Shown here piece by piece: positions 30,613-43,644 of a stretch of 64,000 bases of DNA. The stretch covers positions 2,294,001 through 2,358,000 of the forward strand of contig OY759225.1 of assembly GCA_963662175.1 (NCBI GenBank). Direction: 5' to 3'. Each line of letters begins with the position of its first letter. Within the stretch, counting starts at the first letter, position 1. Position numbers and translations under genes: made by a program. The notes beneath the pieces are model-generated. The model searched no databases and was not told where the DNA came from. It worked only from the letters and a program-made list of their open reading frames with translations. This stretch comes from Aradus depressus (lineage: Eukaryota > Arthropoda > Insecta > Hemiptera > Aradidae).

Positions 30613-33600
30613 AACCTTGTCGTTAGGTTTTGGAGGGGGGAAGTACATTGGCTGTGATTTATTGGGAGGATCTAACCCAGTTGTATGTGCAAGCCTACAT
30701 ACTTGCTATAATATATTATTATACCTTGATGTTTAGCCCAAACTGTCGTTAGGTTTTGGAAGGGGGGAAGTACATTGGCTGTGATTTATTGGGAGGATCT
30801 AACCCAGTTGTATGTGCAAGCCTACATACTTGCTATAATATATTATTATACCTTGATGTTTAGCCCAAACTGTCGTTAGGTTTTGGAAGGGGGGAAGTAC
30901 ATTGGCTGTGATTTATTGGGAGGATCTAACCCAGTTGTATGTGCAAGCCTACATACTTGCTATAATATATTATTATACCTTGATGTTTAGCCCAAACTGT
31001 CGTTAGGTTTTGGAAGGGGGGAAGTACATTGGCTGTGATTTATTGGGAGGATCTAACCCAGTTGTATGTGCAAGCCTACATACTTGCTATAATATATTAT
31101 TATACCTTGATGTTTAGCCCAAACTGTCGTTAGGTTTTGGGAGGGGGGAAGTACATTGGCTGTGATTTATTGGGAGGATCTAACCCAGTTGTATGTGCAA
31201 GCCTACATACTTGCTATAATATATTGGGAGGATCTAACCCAGTTGTATGTGCAAGCCTACATACTTGCTATAATATATTGGGAGGATCTAACCCAGTTGT
31301 ATGTGCAAGCCTACATACTTGCTATAATATATTGGGAGGATCTAACCCAGTTGTATGTGCAAGCCTACATACTTGCTATAATATATTATTGGGAGGATCT
31401 AACCCAGTTGTATGTGCAAGCCTACATACTTGCTATAATATATTGGGAGGATCTAACCCAGTTGTATGTGCAAGCCTACATACTTGCTATAATATATTAT
31501 TGGGAGGATCTAACCCAGTTGTATGTGCAAGCCTACATACTTGCTATAATATATTGGGAGGATCTAACCCAGTTGTATGTGCAAGCCTACATACTTGCTA
31601 TAATATATTATTGGGAGGATCTAACCCAGTTGTATGTGCAAGCCTACATACTTGCTATAATATATTGGGAGGATCTAACCCAGTTGTATGTGCAAGCCTA
31701 CATACTTGCTATAATATATTATTGGGAGGATCTAACCCAGTTGTATGTGCAAGCCTACATACTTGCTATAATATATTATTGGGAGGATCTAACCCAGTTG
31801 TATGTGCAAGCCTACATACTTGCTATAATATATTATTGGGAGGATCTAACCCAGTTGTATGTGCAAGCCTACATACTTGCTATAATATATTATTGGGAGG
31901 ATCTAACCCAGTTGTATGTGCAAGCCTACATACTTGCTATAATATATTGGGAGGATCTAACCCAGTTGTATGTGCAAGCCTACATACTTGCTATAATATA
32001 TTATTGGGAGGATCTAACCCAGTTGTATGTGCAAGCCTACATACTTGCTATAATATATTATTGGGAGGATCTAACCCAGTTGTATGTGCAAGCCTACATA
32101 CTTGCTATAATATATTGGGAGGATCTAACCCAGTTGTATGTGCAAGCCTACATACTTGCTATAATATATTGGGAGGATCTAACCCAGTTGTATGTGCAAG
32201 CCTACATACTTGCTATAATATATTATTGGGAGGATCTAACCCAGTTGTATGTGCAAGCCTACATACTTGCTATAATATATTGGGAGGATCTAACCCAGTT
32301 GTATGTGCAAGCCTACATACTTGCTATAATATATTATTGGGAGGATCTAACCCAGTTGTATGTGCAAGCCTACATACTTGCTATAATATATTGGGAGGAT
32401 CTAACCCAGTTGTATGTGCAAGCCTACATACTTGCTATAATATATTATTGGGAGGATCTAACCCAGTTGTATGTGCAAGCCTACATACTTGCTATAATAT
32501 ATTATTGGGAGGATCTAACCCAGTTGTATGTGCAAGCCTACATACTTGCTATAATATATTATTGGGAGGATCTAACCCAGTTGTATGTGCAAGCCTACAT
32601 ACTTGCTATAATATATTGGGAGGATCTAACCCAGTTGTATGTGCAAGCCTACATACTTGCTATAATATATTGGGAGGATCTAACCCAGTTGTATGTGCAA
32701 GCCTACATACTTGCTATAATATATTGGGAGGATCTAACCCAGTTGTATGTGCAAGCCTACATACTTGCTATAATATATTGGGAGGATCTAACCCAGTTGT
32801 ATGTGCAAGCCTACATACTTGCTATAATATATTATTATACCTTGATGTTTAGCCCAAACTGTCGTTAGGTTTTGGAAGGGGGGAAGTACATTGGCTGTGA
32901 TTTATTGGGAGGATCTAACCCAGTTGTATGTGCAAGCCTACATACTTGCTATAATATATTGGGAGGATCTAACCCAGTTGTATGTGCAAGCCTACATACT
33001 TGCTATAATATATTGGGAGGATCTAACCCAGTTGTATGTGCAAGCCTACATACTTGCTATAATATATTGGGAGGATCTAACCCAGTTGTATGTGCAAGCC
33101 TACATACTTGCTATAATATATTGGGAGGATCTAACCCAGTTGTATGTGCAAGCCTACATACTTGCTATAATATATTATTGGGAGGATCTAACCCAGTTGT
33201 ATGTGCAAGCCTACATACTTGCTATAATATATTGGGAGGATCTAACCCAGTTGTATGTGCAAGCCTACATACTTGCTATAATATATTGGGAGGATCTAAC
33301 CCAGTTGTATGTTCAAGCCTACATACTTGCTATAATATATTGGGAGGATCTAACCCAGTTGTATGTGCAAGCCTACATACTTGCTATAATATATTGGGAG
33401 GATCTAACCCAGTTGTATGTGCAAGCCTACATACTTGCTATAATATATTATTATACCTTGATGTTTAGCCCAAACTGTCGTTAGGTTTTGGAAGGGGGGA
33501 AGTACATTGGCTGTGATTTATTGGGAGGATCTAACCCAGTTGTATGTGCAAGCCTACATACTTGCTATAATATATTATTGGGAGGATCTAACCCAGTTGT

Positions 33601-36600
33601 ATGTGCAAGCCTACATACTTGCTATAATATATTGGGAGGATCTAACCCAGTTGTATGTGCAAGCCTACATACTTGCTATAATATATTGGGAGGATCTAAC
33701 CCAGTTGTATGTGCAAGCCTACATACTTGCTATAATATATTGGGAGGATCTAACCCAGTTGTATGTGCAAGCCTACATACTTGCTATAATATATTGGGAG
33801 GATCTAACCCAGTTGTATGTGCAAGCCTACATACTTGCTATAATATATTGGGAGGATCTAACCCAGTTGTATGTGCAAGCCTACATACTTGCTATAATAT
33901 ATTGGGAGGATCTAACCCAGTTGTATGTGCAAGCCTACATACTTGCTATAATATATTGGGAGGATCTAACCCAGTTGTATGTGCAAGCCTACATACTTGC
34001 TATAATATATTGGGAGGATCTAACCCAGTTGTATGTGCAAGCCTACATACTTGCTATAATATATTATTGGGATGATCTAACCCAGTTGTATGTGCAAGCC
34101 TACATACTTGCTATAATATATTGGGAGGATCTAACCCAGTTGTATGTGCAAGCCTACATACTTGCTATAATATATTGGGAGGATCTAACCCAGTTGTATG
34201 TGCAAGCCTACATACTTGCTATAATATATTGGGAGGATCTAACCCAGTTGTATGTGCAAGCCTACATACTTGCTATAATATATTATTGGGAGGATCTAAC
34301 CCAGTTGTATGTGCAAGCCTACATACTTGCTATAATATATTATTGGGAGGATCTAACCCAGTTGTATGTGCAAGCCTACATACTTGCTATAATATATTGG
34401 GAGGATCTAACCCAGTTGTATGTGCAAGCCTACATACTTGCTATAATATATTATTATACCTTGATGTTTAGCCCAAACTGTCGTTAGGTTTTGGAAGGGG
34501 GGAAGTACATTGGCTGTGATTTATTGGGAGGATCTAACCCAGTTGTATGTGCAAGCCTACATACTTGCTATAATATATTATTGGGAGGATCTAACCCAGT
34601 TGTATGTGCAAGCCTACATACTTGCTATAATATATTGGGAGGATCTAACCCAGTTGTATGTGCAAGCCTACATACTTGCTATAATATATTATTGGGAGGA
34701 TCTAACCCAGTTGTATGTGCAAGCCTACATACTTGCTATAATATATTGGGAGGATCTAACCCAGTTGTATGTGCAAGCCTACATACTTGCTATAATATAT
34801 TGGGAGGATCTAACCCAGTTGTATGTGCAAGCCTACATACTTGCTATAATATATTGGGAGGATCTAACCCAGTTGTATGTGCAAGCCTACATACTTGCTA
34901 TAATATATTATTATACCTTGATGTTTAGCCCAAACTGTCGTTAGGTTTTGGAAGGGGGGAAGTACATTGGCTGTGATTTATTGGGAGGATCTAACCCAGT
35001 TGTATGTGCAAGCCTACATACTTGCTATAATATATTGGGAGGATCTAACCCAGTTGTATGTGCAAGCCTACATACTTGTTATAATATATTATTGGGAGGA
35101 TCTAACCCAGTTGTATGTGCAAGCCTACATACTTGCTATAATATATTGGGAGGATCTAACCCAGTTGTATGTGCAAGCCTACATACTTGCTATAATATAT
35201 TGGGAGGATCTAACCCAGTTGTATGTGCAAGCCTACATACTTGCTATAATATATTATTATACCTTGATGTTTAGCCCAAACTGTCGTTAGGTTTTGGGAG
35301 GGGGGAAGTACATTGGCTGTGATTTATTGGGAGGATCTAACCCAGTTGTATGTGCAAGCCTACATACTTGCTATAATATATTATTATACCTTGATGTTTA
35401 GCCCAAACTGTCGTTAGGTTTTGGGAGGGGGGAAGTACATTGGCTGTGATTTATTGGGAGGATCTAACCCAGTTGTATGTGCAAGCCTACATACTTGCTA
35501 TAATATATTGGGAGGATCTAACCCAGTTGTATGTGCAAGCCTACATACTTGCTATAATATATTATTATACCTTGATGTTTAGCCCAAACTGTCGTTAGGT
35601 TTTGGGAGGGGGGAAGTACATTGGCTGTGATTTATTGGGAGGATCTAACCCAGTTGTATGTGCAAGCCTACATACTTGCTATAATATATTATTATACCTT
35701 GATGTTTAGCCCAAACTGTCGTTAGGTTTTGGGAGGGGGGAAGTACATTGGCTGTGATTTATTGGGAGGATCTAACCCAGTTGTATGTGCAAGCCTACAT
35801 ACTTGCTATAATATATTGGGAGGATCTAACCCAGTTGTATGTGCAAGCCTACATACTTGCTATAATATATTGGGAGGATCTAACCCAGTTGTATGTGCAA
35901 GCCTACATACTTGCTATAATATATTGGGAGGATCTAACCCAGTTGTATGTGCAAGCCTACATACTTGCTATAATATATTGGGAGGATCTAACCCAGTTGT
36001 ATGTGCAAGCCTACATACTTGCTATAATATATTATTATACCTTGATGTTTAGCCCAAACTGTCGTTAGGTTTTGGGAGGGGGGAAGTACATTGGCTGTGA
36101 TTTATTGGGAGGATCTAACCCAGTTGTATGTGCAAGCCTACATACTTGCTATAATATATTGGGAGGATCTAACCCAGTTGTATGTGCAAGCCTACATACT
36201 TGCTATAATATATTATTATACCTTGATGTTTAGCCCAAACTGTCGTTAGGTTTTGGGAGGGGGGAAGTACATTGGCTGTGATTTATTGGGAGGATCTAAC
36301 CCAGTTGTATGTGCAAGCCTACATACTTGCTATAATATATTATTATACCTTGATGTTTAGCCCAAACTGTCGTTAGGTTTTGGAAGGGGGGAAGTACATT
36401 GGCTGTGATTTATTGGGAGGATCTAACCCAGTTGTATGTGCAAGCCTACATACTTGCTATAATATATTATTATACCTTGATGTTTAGCCCAAACTGTCGT
36501 TAGGTTTTGGGAGGGGGGAAGTACATTGGCTGTGATTTATTGGGAGGATCTAACCCAGTTGTATGTGCAAGCCTACATACTTGCTATAATATATTATTAT

Positions 36601-39600
36601 ACCTTGATGTTTAGCCCAAACTGTCGTTAGGTTTTGGAAGGGGGGAAGTACATTGGCTGTGATTTATTGGGAGGATCTAACCCAGTTGTATGTGCAAGCC
36701 TACATACTTGCTATAATATATTATTATACCTTGATGTTTAGCCCAAACTGTCGTTAGGTTTTGGGAGGGGGGAAGTACATTGGCTGTGATTTATTGGGAG
36801 GATCTAACCCAGTTGTATGTGCAAGCCTACATACTTGCTATAATATATTGGGAGGATCTAACCCAGTTGTATGTGCAAGCCTACATACTTGCTATAATAT
36901 ATTGGGAGGATCTAACCCAGTTGTATGTGCAAGCCTACATACTTGCTATAATATATTGGGAGGATCTAACCCAGTTGTATGTGCAAGCCTACATACTTGC
37001 TATAATATATTGGGAGGATCTAACCCAGTTGTATGTGCAAGCCTACATACTTGCTATAATATATTATTATACCTTGATGTTTAGCCCAAACTGTCGTTAG
37101 GTTTTGGAAGGGGGGAAGTACATTGGCTGTGATTTATTGGGAGGATCTAACCCAGTTGTATGTGCAAGCCTACATACTTGCTATAATATATTATTGGGAG
37201 GATCTAACCCAGTTGTATGTGCAAGCCTACATACTTGCTATAATATATTGGGAGGATCTAACCCAGTTGTATGTGCAAGCCTACATACTTGCTATAATAT
37301 ATTGGGAGGATCTAACCCAGTTGTATGTGCAAGCCTACATACTTGCTATAATATATTGGGAGGATCTAACCCAGTTGTATGTGCAAGCCTACATACTTGC
37401 TATAATATATTGGGAGGATCTAACCCAGTTGTATGTGCAAGCCTACATACTTGCTATAATATATTATTATACCTTGATGTTTAGCCCAAACTGTCGTTAG
37501 GTTTTGGAAGGGGGGAAGTACATTGGCTGTGATTTATTGGGAGGATCTAACCCAGTTGTACGTGCAAGCCTACATACTTGCTATAATATATTATTATACC
37601 TTGATGTTTAGCCCAAACTGTCGTTAGGTTTTGGAAGGGGGGAAGTACATTGGCTGTGATTTATTGGGAGGATCTAACCCAGTTGTATGTGCAAGCCTAC
37701 ATACTTGCTATAATATATTATTATACCTTGATGTTTAGCCCAAACTGTCGTTAGGTTTTGGAAGGGGGGAAGTACATTGGCTGTGATTTATTGGGAGGAT
37801 CTAACCCAGTTGTATGTGCAAGCCTACATACTTGCTATAATATATTATTATACCTTGATGTTTAGCCCAAACTGTCGTTAGGTTTTGGAAGGGGGGAAGT
37901 ACATTGGCTGTGATTTATTGGGAGGATCTAACCCAGTTGTATGTGCAAGCCTACATACTTGCTATAATATATTATTATACCTTGATGTTTAGCCCAAACT
38001 GTCGTTAGGTTTTGGAAGGGGGGAAGTACATTGGCTGTGATTTATTGGGAGGATCTAACCCAGTTGTATGTGCAAGCCTACATACTTGCTATAATATATT
38101 ATTATACCTTGATGTTTAGCCCAAACTGTCGTTAGGTTTTGGAAGGGGGGAAGTACATTGGCTGTGATTTATTGGGAGGATCTAACCCAGTTGTATGTGC
38201 AAGCCTACATACTTGCTATAATATATTATTATACCTTGATGTTTAGCCCAAACTGTCGTTAGGTTTTGGAAGGGGGGAAGTACATTGGCTGTGATTTATT
38301 GGGAGGATCTAACCCAGTTGTATGTGCAAGCCTACATACTTGCTATAATATATTATTATACCTTGATGTTTAGCCCAAACTGTCGTTAGGTTTTGGGAGG
38401 GGGGAAGTACATTGGCTGTGATTTATTGGGAGGATCTAACCCAGTTGTATGTGCAAGCCTACATACTTGCTATAATATATTGGGAGGATCTAACCCAGTT
38501 GTATGTGCAAGCCTACATACTTGCTATAATATATTGGGAGGATCTAACCCAGTTGTATGTGCAAGCCTACATACTTGCTATAATATATTGGGAGGATCTA
38601 ACCCAGTTGTATGTGCAAGCCTACATACTTGCTATAATATATTGGGAGGATCTAACCCAGTTGTATGTGCAAGCCTACATACTTGCTATAATATATTATT
38701 ATACCTTGATGTTTAGCCCAAACTGTCGTTAGGTTTTGGAAGGGGGGAAGTACATTGGCTGTGATTTATTGGGAGGATCTAACCCAGTTGTATGTGCAAG
38801 CCTACATACTTGCTATAATATATTATTGGGAGGATCTAACCCAGTTGTATGTGCAAGCCTACATACTTGCTATAATATATTGGGAGGATCTAACCCAGTT
38901 GTATGTGCAAGCCTACATACTTGCTATAATATATTGGGAGGATCTAACCCAGTTGTATGTGCAAGCCTACATACTTGCTATAATATATTGGGAGGATCTA
39001 ACCCAGTTGTATGTGCAAGCCTACATACTTGCTATAATATATTGGGAGGATCTAACCCAGTTGTATGTGCAAGCCTACATACTTGCTATAATATATTATT
39101 ATACCTTGATGTTTAGCCCAAACTGTCGTTAGGTTTTGGAAGGGGGGAAGTACATTGGCTGTGATTTATTGGGAGGATCTAACCCAGTTGTATGTGCAAG
39201 CCTACATACTTGCTATAATATATTATTATACCTTGATGTTTAGCCCAAACTGTCGTTAGGTTTTGGAAGGGGGGAAGTACATTGGCTGTGATTTATTGGG
39301 AGGATCTAACCCAGTTGTATGTGCAAGCCTACATACTTGCTATAATATATTATTATACCTTGATGTTTAGCCCAAACTGTCGTTAGGTTTTGGAAGGGGG
39401 GAAGTACATTGGCTGTGATTTATTGGGAGGATCTAACCCAGTTGTATGTGCAAGCCTACATACTTGCTATAATATATTATTATACCTTGATGTTTAGCCC
39501 AAACTGTCGTTAGGTTTTGGAAGGGGGGAAGTACATTGGCTGTGATTTATTGGGAGGATCTAACCCAGTTGTATGTGCAAGCCTACATACTTGCTATAAT

Positions 39601-41818
39601 ATATTATTATACCTTGATGTTTAGCCCAAAATGTCGTTAGGTTTTGGAAGGGGGGAAGTACATTGGCTGTGATTTATTGGGAGGATCTAACCCAGTTGTA
39701 TGTGCAAGCCTACATACTTGCTATAATATATTATTATACCTTGATGTTTAGCCCAAACTGTCGTTAGGTTTTGGAAGGGGGGAAGTACATTGGCTGTGAT
39801 TTATTGGGAGGATCTAACCCAGTTGTATGTGCAAGCCTACATACTTGCTATAATATATTATTATACCTTGATGTTTAGCCCAAACTGTCGTTAGGTTTTG
39901 GAAGGGGGGAAGTACATTGGCTGTGATTTATTGGGAGGATCTAACCCAGTTGTATGTGCAAGCCTACATACTTGCTATAATATATTATTATACCTTGATG
40001 TTTAGCCCAAACTGTCGTTAGGTTTTGGAAGGGGGGAAGTACATTGGCTGTGATTTATTGGGAGGATCTAACCCAGTTGTATGTGCAAGCCTACATACTT
40101 GCTATAATATATTATTATACCTTGATGTTTAGCCCAAACTGTCGTTAGGTTTTGGAAGGGGGGAAGTACATTGGCTGTGATTTATTGGGAGGATCTAACC
40201 CAGTTGTATGTGCAAGCCTACATACTTGCTATAATATATTATTAGACCTTGATGTTTAGCCCAAACTGTCGTTAGGTTTTGGAAGGGGGGAAGTACATTG
40301 GCTGTGATTTATTGGGAGGATCTAACCCAGTTGTATGTGCAAGCCTACATACTTGCTATAATATATTATTGGGAGGATCTAACCCAGTTGTATGTGCAAG
40401 CCTACATACTTGCTATAATATATTATTGGGAGGATCTAACCCAGTTGTATGTGCAAGCCTACATACTTGCTATAATATATTGGGAGGATCTAACCCAGTT
40501 GTATGTGCAAGCCTACATACTTGCTATAATATATTGGGAGGATCTAACCCAGTTGTATGTGCAAGCCTACATACTTGCTATAATATATTGGGAGGATCTA
40601 ACCCAGTTGTATGTGCAAGCCTACATACTTGCTATAATATATTATTGGGAGGATCTAACCCAGTTGTGTGTGCAAGCCTACATACTTGCTATAATATATT
40701 ATTGGGAGGATCTAACCCAGTTGTATGTGCAAGCCTACATACTTGCTATAATATATTGGGAGGATCTAACCCAGTTGTATGTGCAAGCCTACATACTTGC
40801 TATAATATATTGGGAGGATCTAACCCAGTTGTATGTGCAAGCCTACATACTTGCTATAATATATTGGGAGGATCTAACCCAGTTGTATGTGCAAGCCTAC
40901 ATACTTGCTATAATATATTGGGAGGATCTAACCCAGTTGTATGTGCAAGCCTACATACTTGCTATAATATATTATTGGGAGGATCTAACCCAGTTGTATG
41001 TGCAAGCCTACATACTTGCTATAATATATTATTGGGAGGATCTAACCCAGTTGTATGTGCAAGCCTACATACTTGCTATAATATATTGGGAGGATCTAAC
41101 CCAGTTGTATGTGCAAGCCTACATACTTGCTATAATATATTGGGAGGATCTAACCCAGTTGTATGTGCAAGCCTACATACTTGCTATAATATATTGGGAG
41201 GATCTAACCCAGTTGTATGTGCAAGCCTACATACTTGCTATAATATATTATTGGGAGGATCTAACCCAGTTGTATGTGCAAGCCTACATACTTGCTATAA
41301 TATATTATTGGGAGGATCTAACCCAGTTGTATGTGCAAGCCTACATACTTGCTATAATATATTGGGAGGATCTAACCCAGTTGTATGTGCAAGCCTACAT
41401 ACTTGCTATAATATATTATTGGGAGGATCTAACCCAGTTGTATGTGCAAGCCTACATACTTGCTATAATATATTATTGGGAGGATCTAACCCAGTTGTAT
41501 GTGCAAGCCTACATACTTGCTATAATATATTATTGGGAGGATCTAACCCAGTTGTATGTGCAAGCCTACATACTTGCTATAATATATTATTGGGAGGATC
41601 TAACCCAGTTGTATGTGCAAGCCTACATACTTGCTATAATATATTATTGGGAGGATCTAACCCAGTTGTATGTGCAAGCCTACATACTTGCTATAATATA
41701 TTGGGAGGATCTAACCCAGTTGTATGTGCAAGCCTACATACTTGCTATAATATATTGGGAGGATCTAACCCAGTTGTATGTGCAAGCCTACATACTTGCT
41801 ATAATATATTATTATACA
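30610..41818 (+). repeat. Nested satellite array: 54/57-bp subunits with 73-bp spacers
   Basis: About 150 copies of a 54-bp subunit (57 bp when a TAT is added) beginning TGGGAGGATCTAACCCAG form blocks separated by a 73-bp spacer that begins near TATTATACCTTGATG and contains GGGGGGAAGTACATTGGC. One subunit plus one spacer gives the basic 127-bp unit (starts at 30663, 30790, 30917, 31044). Blocks counted from left hold 1,1,1,1,30,10,17,7,5,1,2,1,5,2,1,1,1,1,5,6, seven singles, 5,6, nine singles, then 27 subunits. I noticed only about seven base substitutions in 11 kb (for example 33312, 34074, 35074, 37561, 39631, 40234, 40668). Each subunit carries a GTATGT/ACATAC inverted pair. Open frames of up to 571 codons arise because 54 and 57 are multiples of three and the subunit lacks stops in two frames; no start context, unique domain or codon bias supports translation. 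Confidence 0.97.
36761..40024 (+). repeat. 1632-bp higher-order duplication inside the satellite
   Basis: The block pattern of 5 subunits, 6 subunits and seven single units at 36761-38392 is repeated at 38393-40024 with identical spacings (343, 400, then seven of 127 bp). The spacer variant also matches: the first spacer of each copy has TTTTGGGAGG while the following ones have TTTTGGAAGG. This shows that segments of several units were duplicated together. Confidence 0.9.
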
Positions 41819-42145
41819 TAAGTCAGTTCCGTTAAGGATGAAGAAATATGTACGTTGAATTGGGAAATACATCCCAGTGATGCGCGAAGGACCTCTTGCG
41901 ATCTTGCGCACAGTTACTATTACAGTAATATTTCAGTCTTGATTATTAATTCATGCGCTTCATTAAACCAGCCAAAATATTAGCCTCCTTGTCTTTAATC
42001 CTTCAAACTCTTGAGAATAGCGTATAACATCCAAATCTTGAACCAACGAAATTTTACCCCCCTCTGATGAACATCCTAAATCCGCCTTTGGGAGTGATTG
42101 GTTAGATTTAAAGTAGAAGAAAAAGTACGGTTCTGGAAAATGAAT
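41819..42145. other. Right flank of satellite, no gene seen
   Basis: After the last subunit the sequence TTGGGAAATACATCCCAGTG (about 41859) faintly resembles the R 3' end. The remainder shows no recognisable gene or repeat. Confidence 0.4.
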
Positions 42146-42172
42146 GGAGGGGAAGGGGAGGGGAGGGGAGGG
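42146..42172 (+). other. G-quadruplex-type G tract
   Basis: Five runs of three to four G separated by one or two A (GGGGAAGGGGAGGGGAGGGG) could fold into a G-quadruplex. No gene start is nearby. Confidence 0.5.
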
Positions 42173-42540
42173 AGATGTTAAAAGATGGAAGATCGATAAA
42201 TGTGGTCAAGACACGGTCTGTTTTCTGCACCTTTTTTCTCATTGTGTATCTGTTGGCAACCCTTCTCATTCGGATCCACCCAACTTCTCCCCTCCATTCC
42301 TCATCTTTTTTTTTGTTTTCTAATTATCCTCAATCCACAATGTGGGGTGGGGTGGGGATGGGAGGGGGTGGTAGGCCTTTTCCTCCCCTCTTTCATTGCT
42401 TCAATTCCTATAAGGGCCGCGGTAAATAAGATTTTTTTTTTGAGTTACTGACTTCCGGTTGAGGCCACGACACCCAATCACCGAGTCGTTGGGGAAGAGG
42501 GCCTAACAAGTTTATTTATTAATAAAAATAATTATCTGGT

Positions 42541-42730
42541 GCTATGGTCAGCCAGAAGGCCAGCCAGAAGGCCAAGACCATTGGCGGCGCTGCTTGGCGC
42601 GCCCAGAGAGCTCGAGATAAATGTGGGGGCATGCTGACTAAAATGGGACGGCGAGGGCGACCACTGGCGTGCCTGCAGTCGTCCCCGGCGCAGGAGAGAG
42701 TGCTTTCTTTTTTCTCAGCCAGTAACTAAG
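42541..42730 (+). other. GC-rich island with 61-codon open frame, unrecognised
   Basis: This stretch is clearly more GC-rich than its AT-rich surroundings. It opens with a duplicated CAGCCAGAAGGC and encodes MVSQKASQKAKTIGGAAW and then RAQRARDKCGG in one frame. It may be a fragment of a retrotransposon or a captured exon. I see no splice sites or domain to decide. Confidence 0.3.
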
Positions 42731-42837
42731 ACCTAACGTCTCTCTTCTTCCTTGTCACTTCTGTTTAACTGTCACAAATTCAACGTTGCGTTTTTACCGT
42801 AATTTCATGTGTTTCGACGAATGACCAGCAATGTATT

Positions 42838-42957
42838 TCCCCAAGTAAGTTTTCGCTCTCCCTTCAAAACCAATGGACCGTTCGGGCTAACAATCAATAC
42901 ACCTACATAGAGGCTTCTGTATCCCACTAAATGTCGTGTTTACATTGGCAGCTGTTA
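42838..42957 (-). repeat. R-family copy, part left of Harbinger element
   Basis: CAGCAATGTATTTCCCCAAG, TTTTCGCTCTCCCTTCAAAA, GACCGTTCGGGCTAACAATC, GTTTACATTGGCAGCTGTTA. Continues at 43576 (GAGTTTTAGGGCTAAGG) to about 43620. Confidence 0.85.
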
Positions 42958-43575
42958 GGCCATCCTCACATTAGGCAATTCCAAAGAGACGCGACTCATA
43001 CTCAAGTATCATCAATTTGAATTGCCTGTGGGTATGATAGGTACCTGTAGGAAACTTTTTTCCTCTGGGGCAGCGACTAGGATCTCTTCAGTCTCCATCT
43101 AGCCGTGGCGAGAAGCTGAGTTGTTCACCATGTCAAGTGAAGATTCTTCAAGTGATGAATATGTCGTTGTGTCTTATTATTATTATTATAGAAAAAGGAA
43201 AATATGAAGATTGTGGTGCCATCCTTACATCGAAAGGAATGTTAACTGCAGATTATTTGTTGCTGCTAAAGAGCTGGAAAAGTCGGATTCCAAGTTCGTA
43301 GCATTCTACCGAATGACGAAAGAATCATTCCTATACTTGATTAAAATTAAAATTGTAAAATTCAGGGCGTTTTTCAATTTAAACAACAAATTTTATATTG
43401 AACACGTGTTCACCAGCCATTTCAAGGCGCGACGCAGGAGACTGAAGGGACGGGCGACGTTCCTGGCAGGTAGCGTGAGACTGGTAGGATACGCGTCTCC
43501 CCACCTTCTAAGATACCCTCAAGATACTTGAGTATCAGTCGCGTCTCTTCGGAATTGCCTAATGTGAGGTTGGCC
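42958..43575 (+). mobile_element. PIF/Harbinger-like element with 52-bp inverted ends
   Basis: Ends GGCCATCCTCACATTAGGCA and the complement of GGCCAACCTCACATTAGGCA continue as inverted copies for about 52 bp. TTA flanks both sides (42955-42957, 43576-43578), the usual three-base duplication of this superfamily. It is inserted in an R-family copy: joining CAGCTGTTA to GAGTTTTAG restores the R module seen elsewhere, so the empty site can be read directly. The 618-bp body carries only the transposase N-terminus. Confidence 0.9.
43130..43345 (+). pseudogene. Harbinger transposase N-terminal fragment
   Basis: An ATG at 43130 starts MSSEDSSSDEYVVVSYYYYY; a stop follows shortly. In another frame WCHPYIERNVNCRLFVAAKE, then LEKSDSKFVAFYRMTKESFL resembles the W-x-HP...F...L...D..KF..YFRMS..F region found at the N-terminus of PIF/Harbinger (HARBI1-like) transposases. 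The catalytic DDE part is missing. Confidence 0.75.
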
Positions 43576-43644
43576 TTAGAGTTTTAGGGCTAAGGAGACA
43601 CGGGGGGTGAGAGGAGCAGGGTAAACTCAGGAACTCTAATGACA

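Noticed and set aside
30610..41818. CRISPR array
   Set aside because: Repeats are regular, but the intervening sequence is the same each time; there are no unique spacers, no cas genes, and the DNA is eukaryotic.
30610..41818. Centromere or telomere repeat
   Set aside because: No TTAGG-type telomere repeat is present, and an 11-kb array beside a single-copy gene, with unusual block structure, is not enough to call a centromere.
31137..41835. Series of long open frames (up to 571 codons) as a repeat-protein gene family
   Set aside because: They are translations of the satellite in two overlapping frames, end at every spacer, and contain nothing but the subunit.
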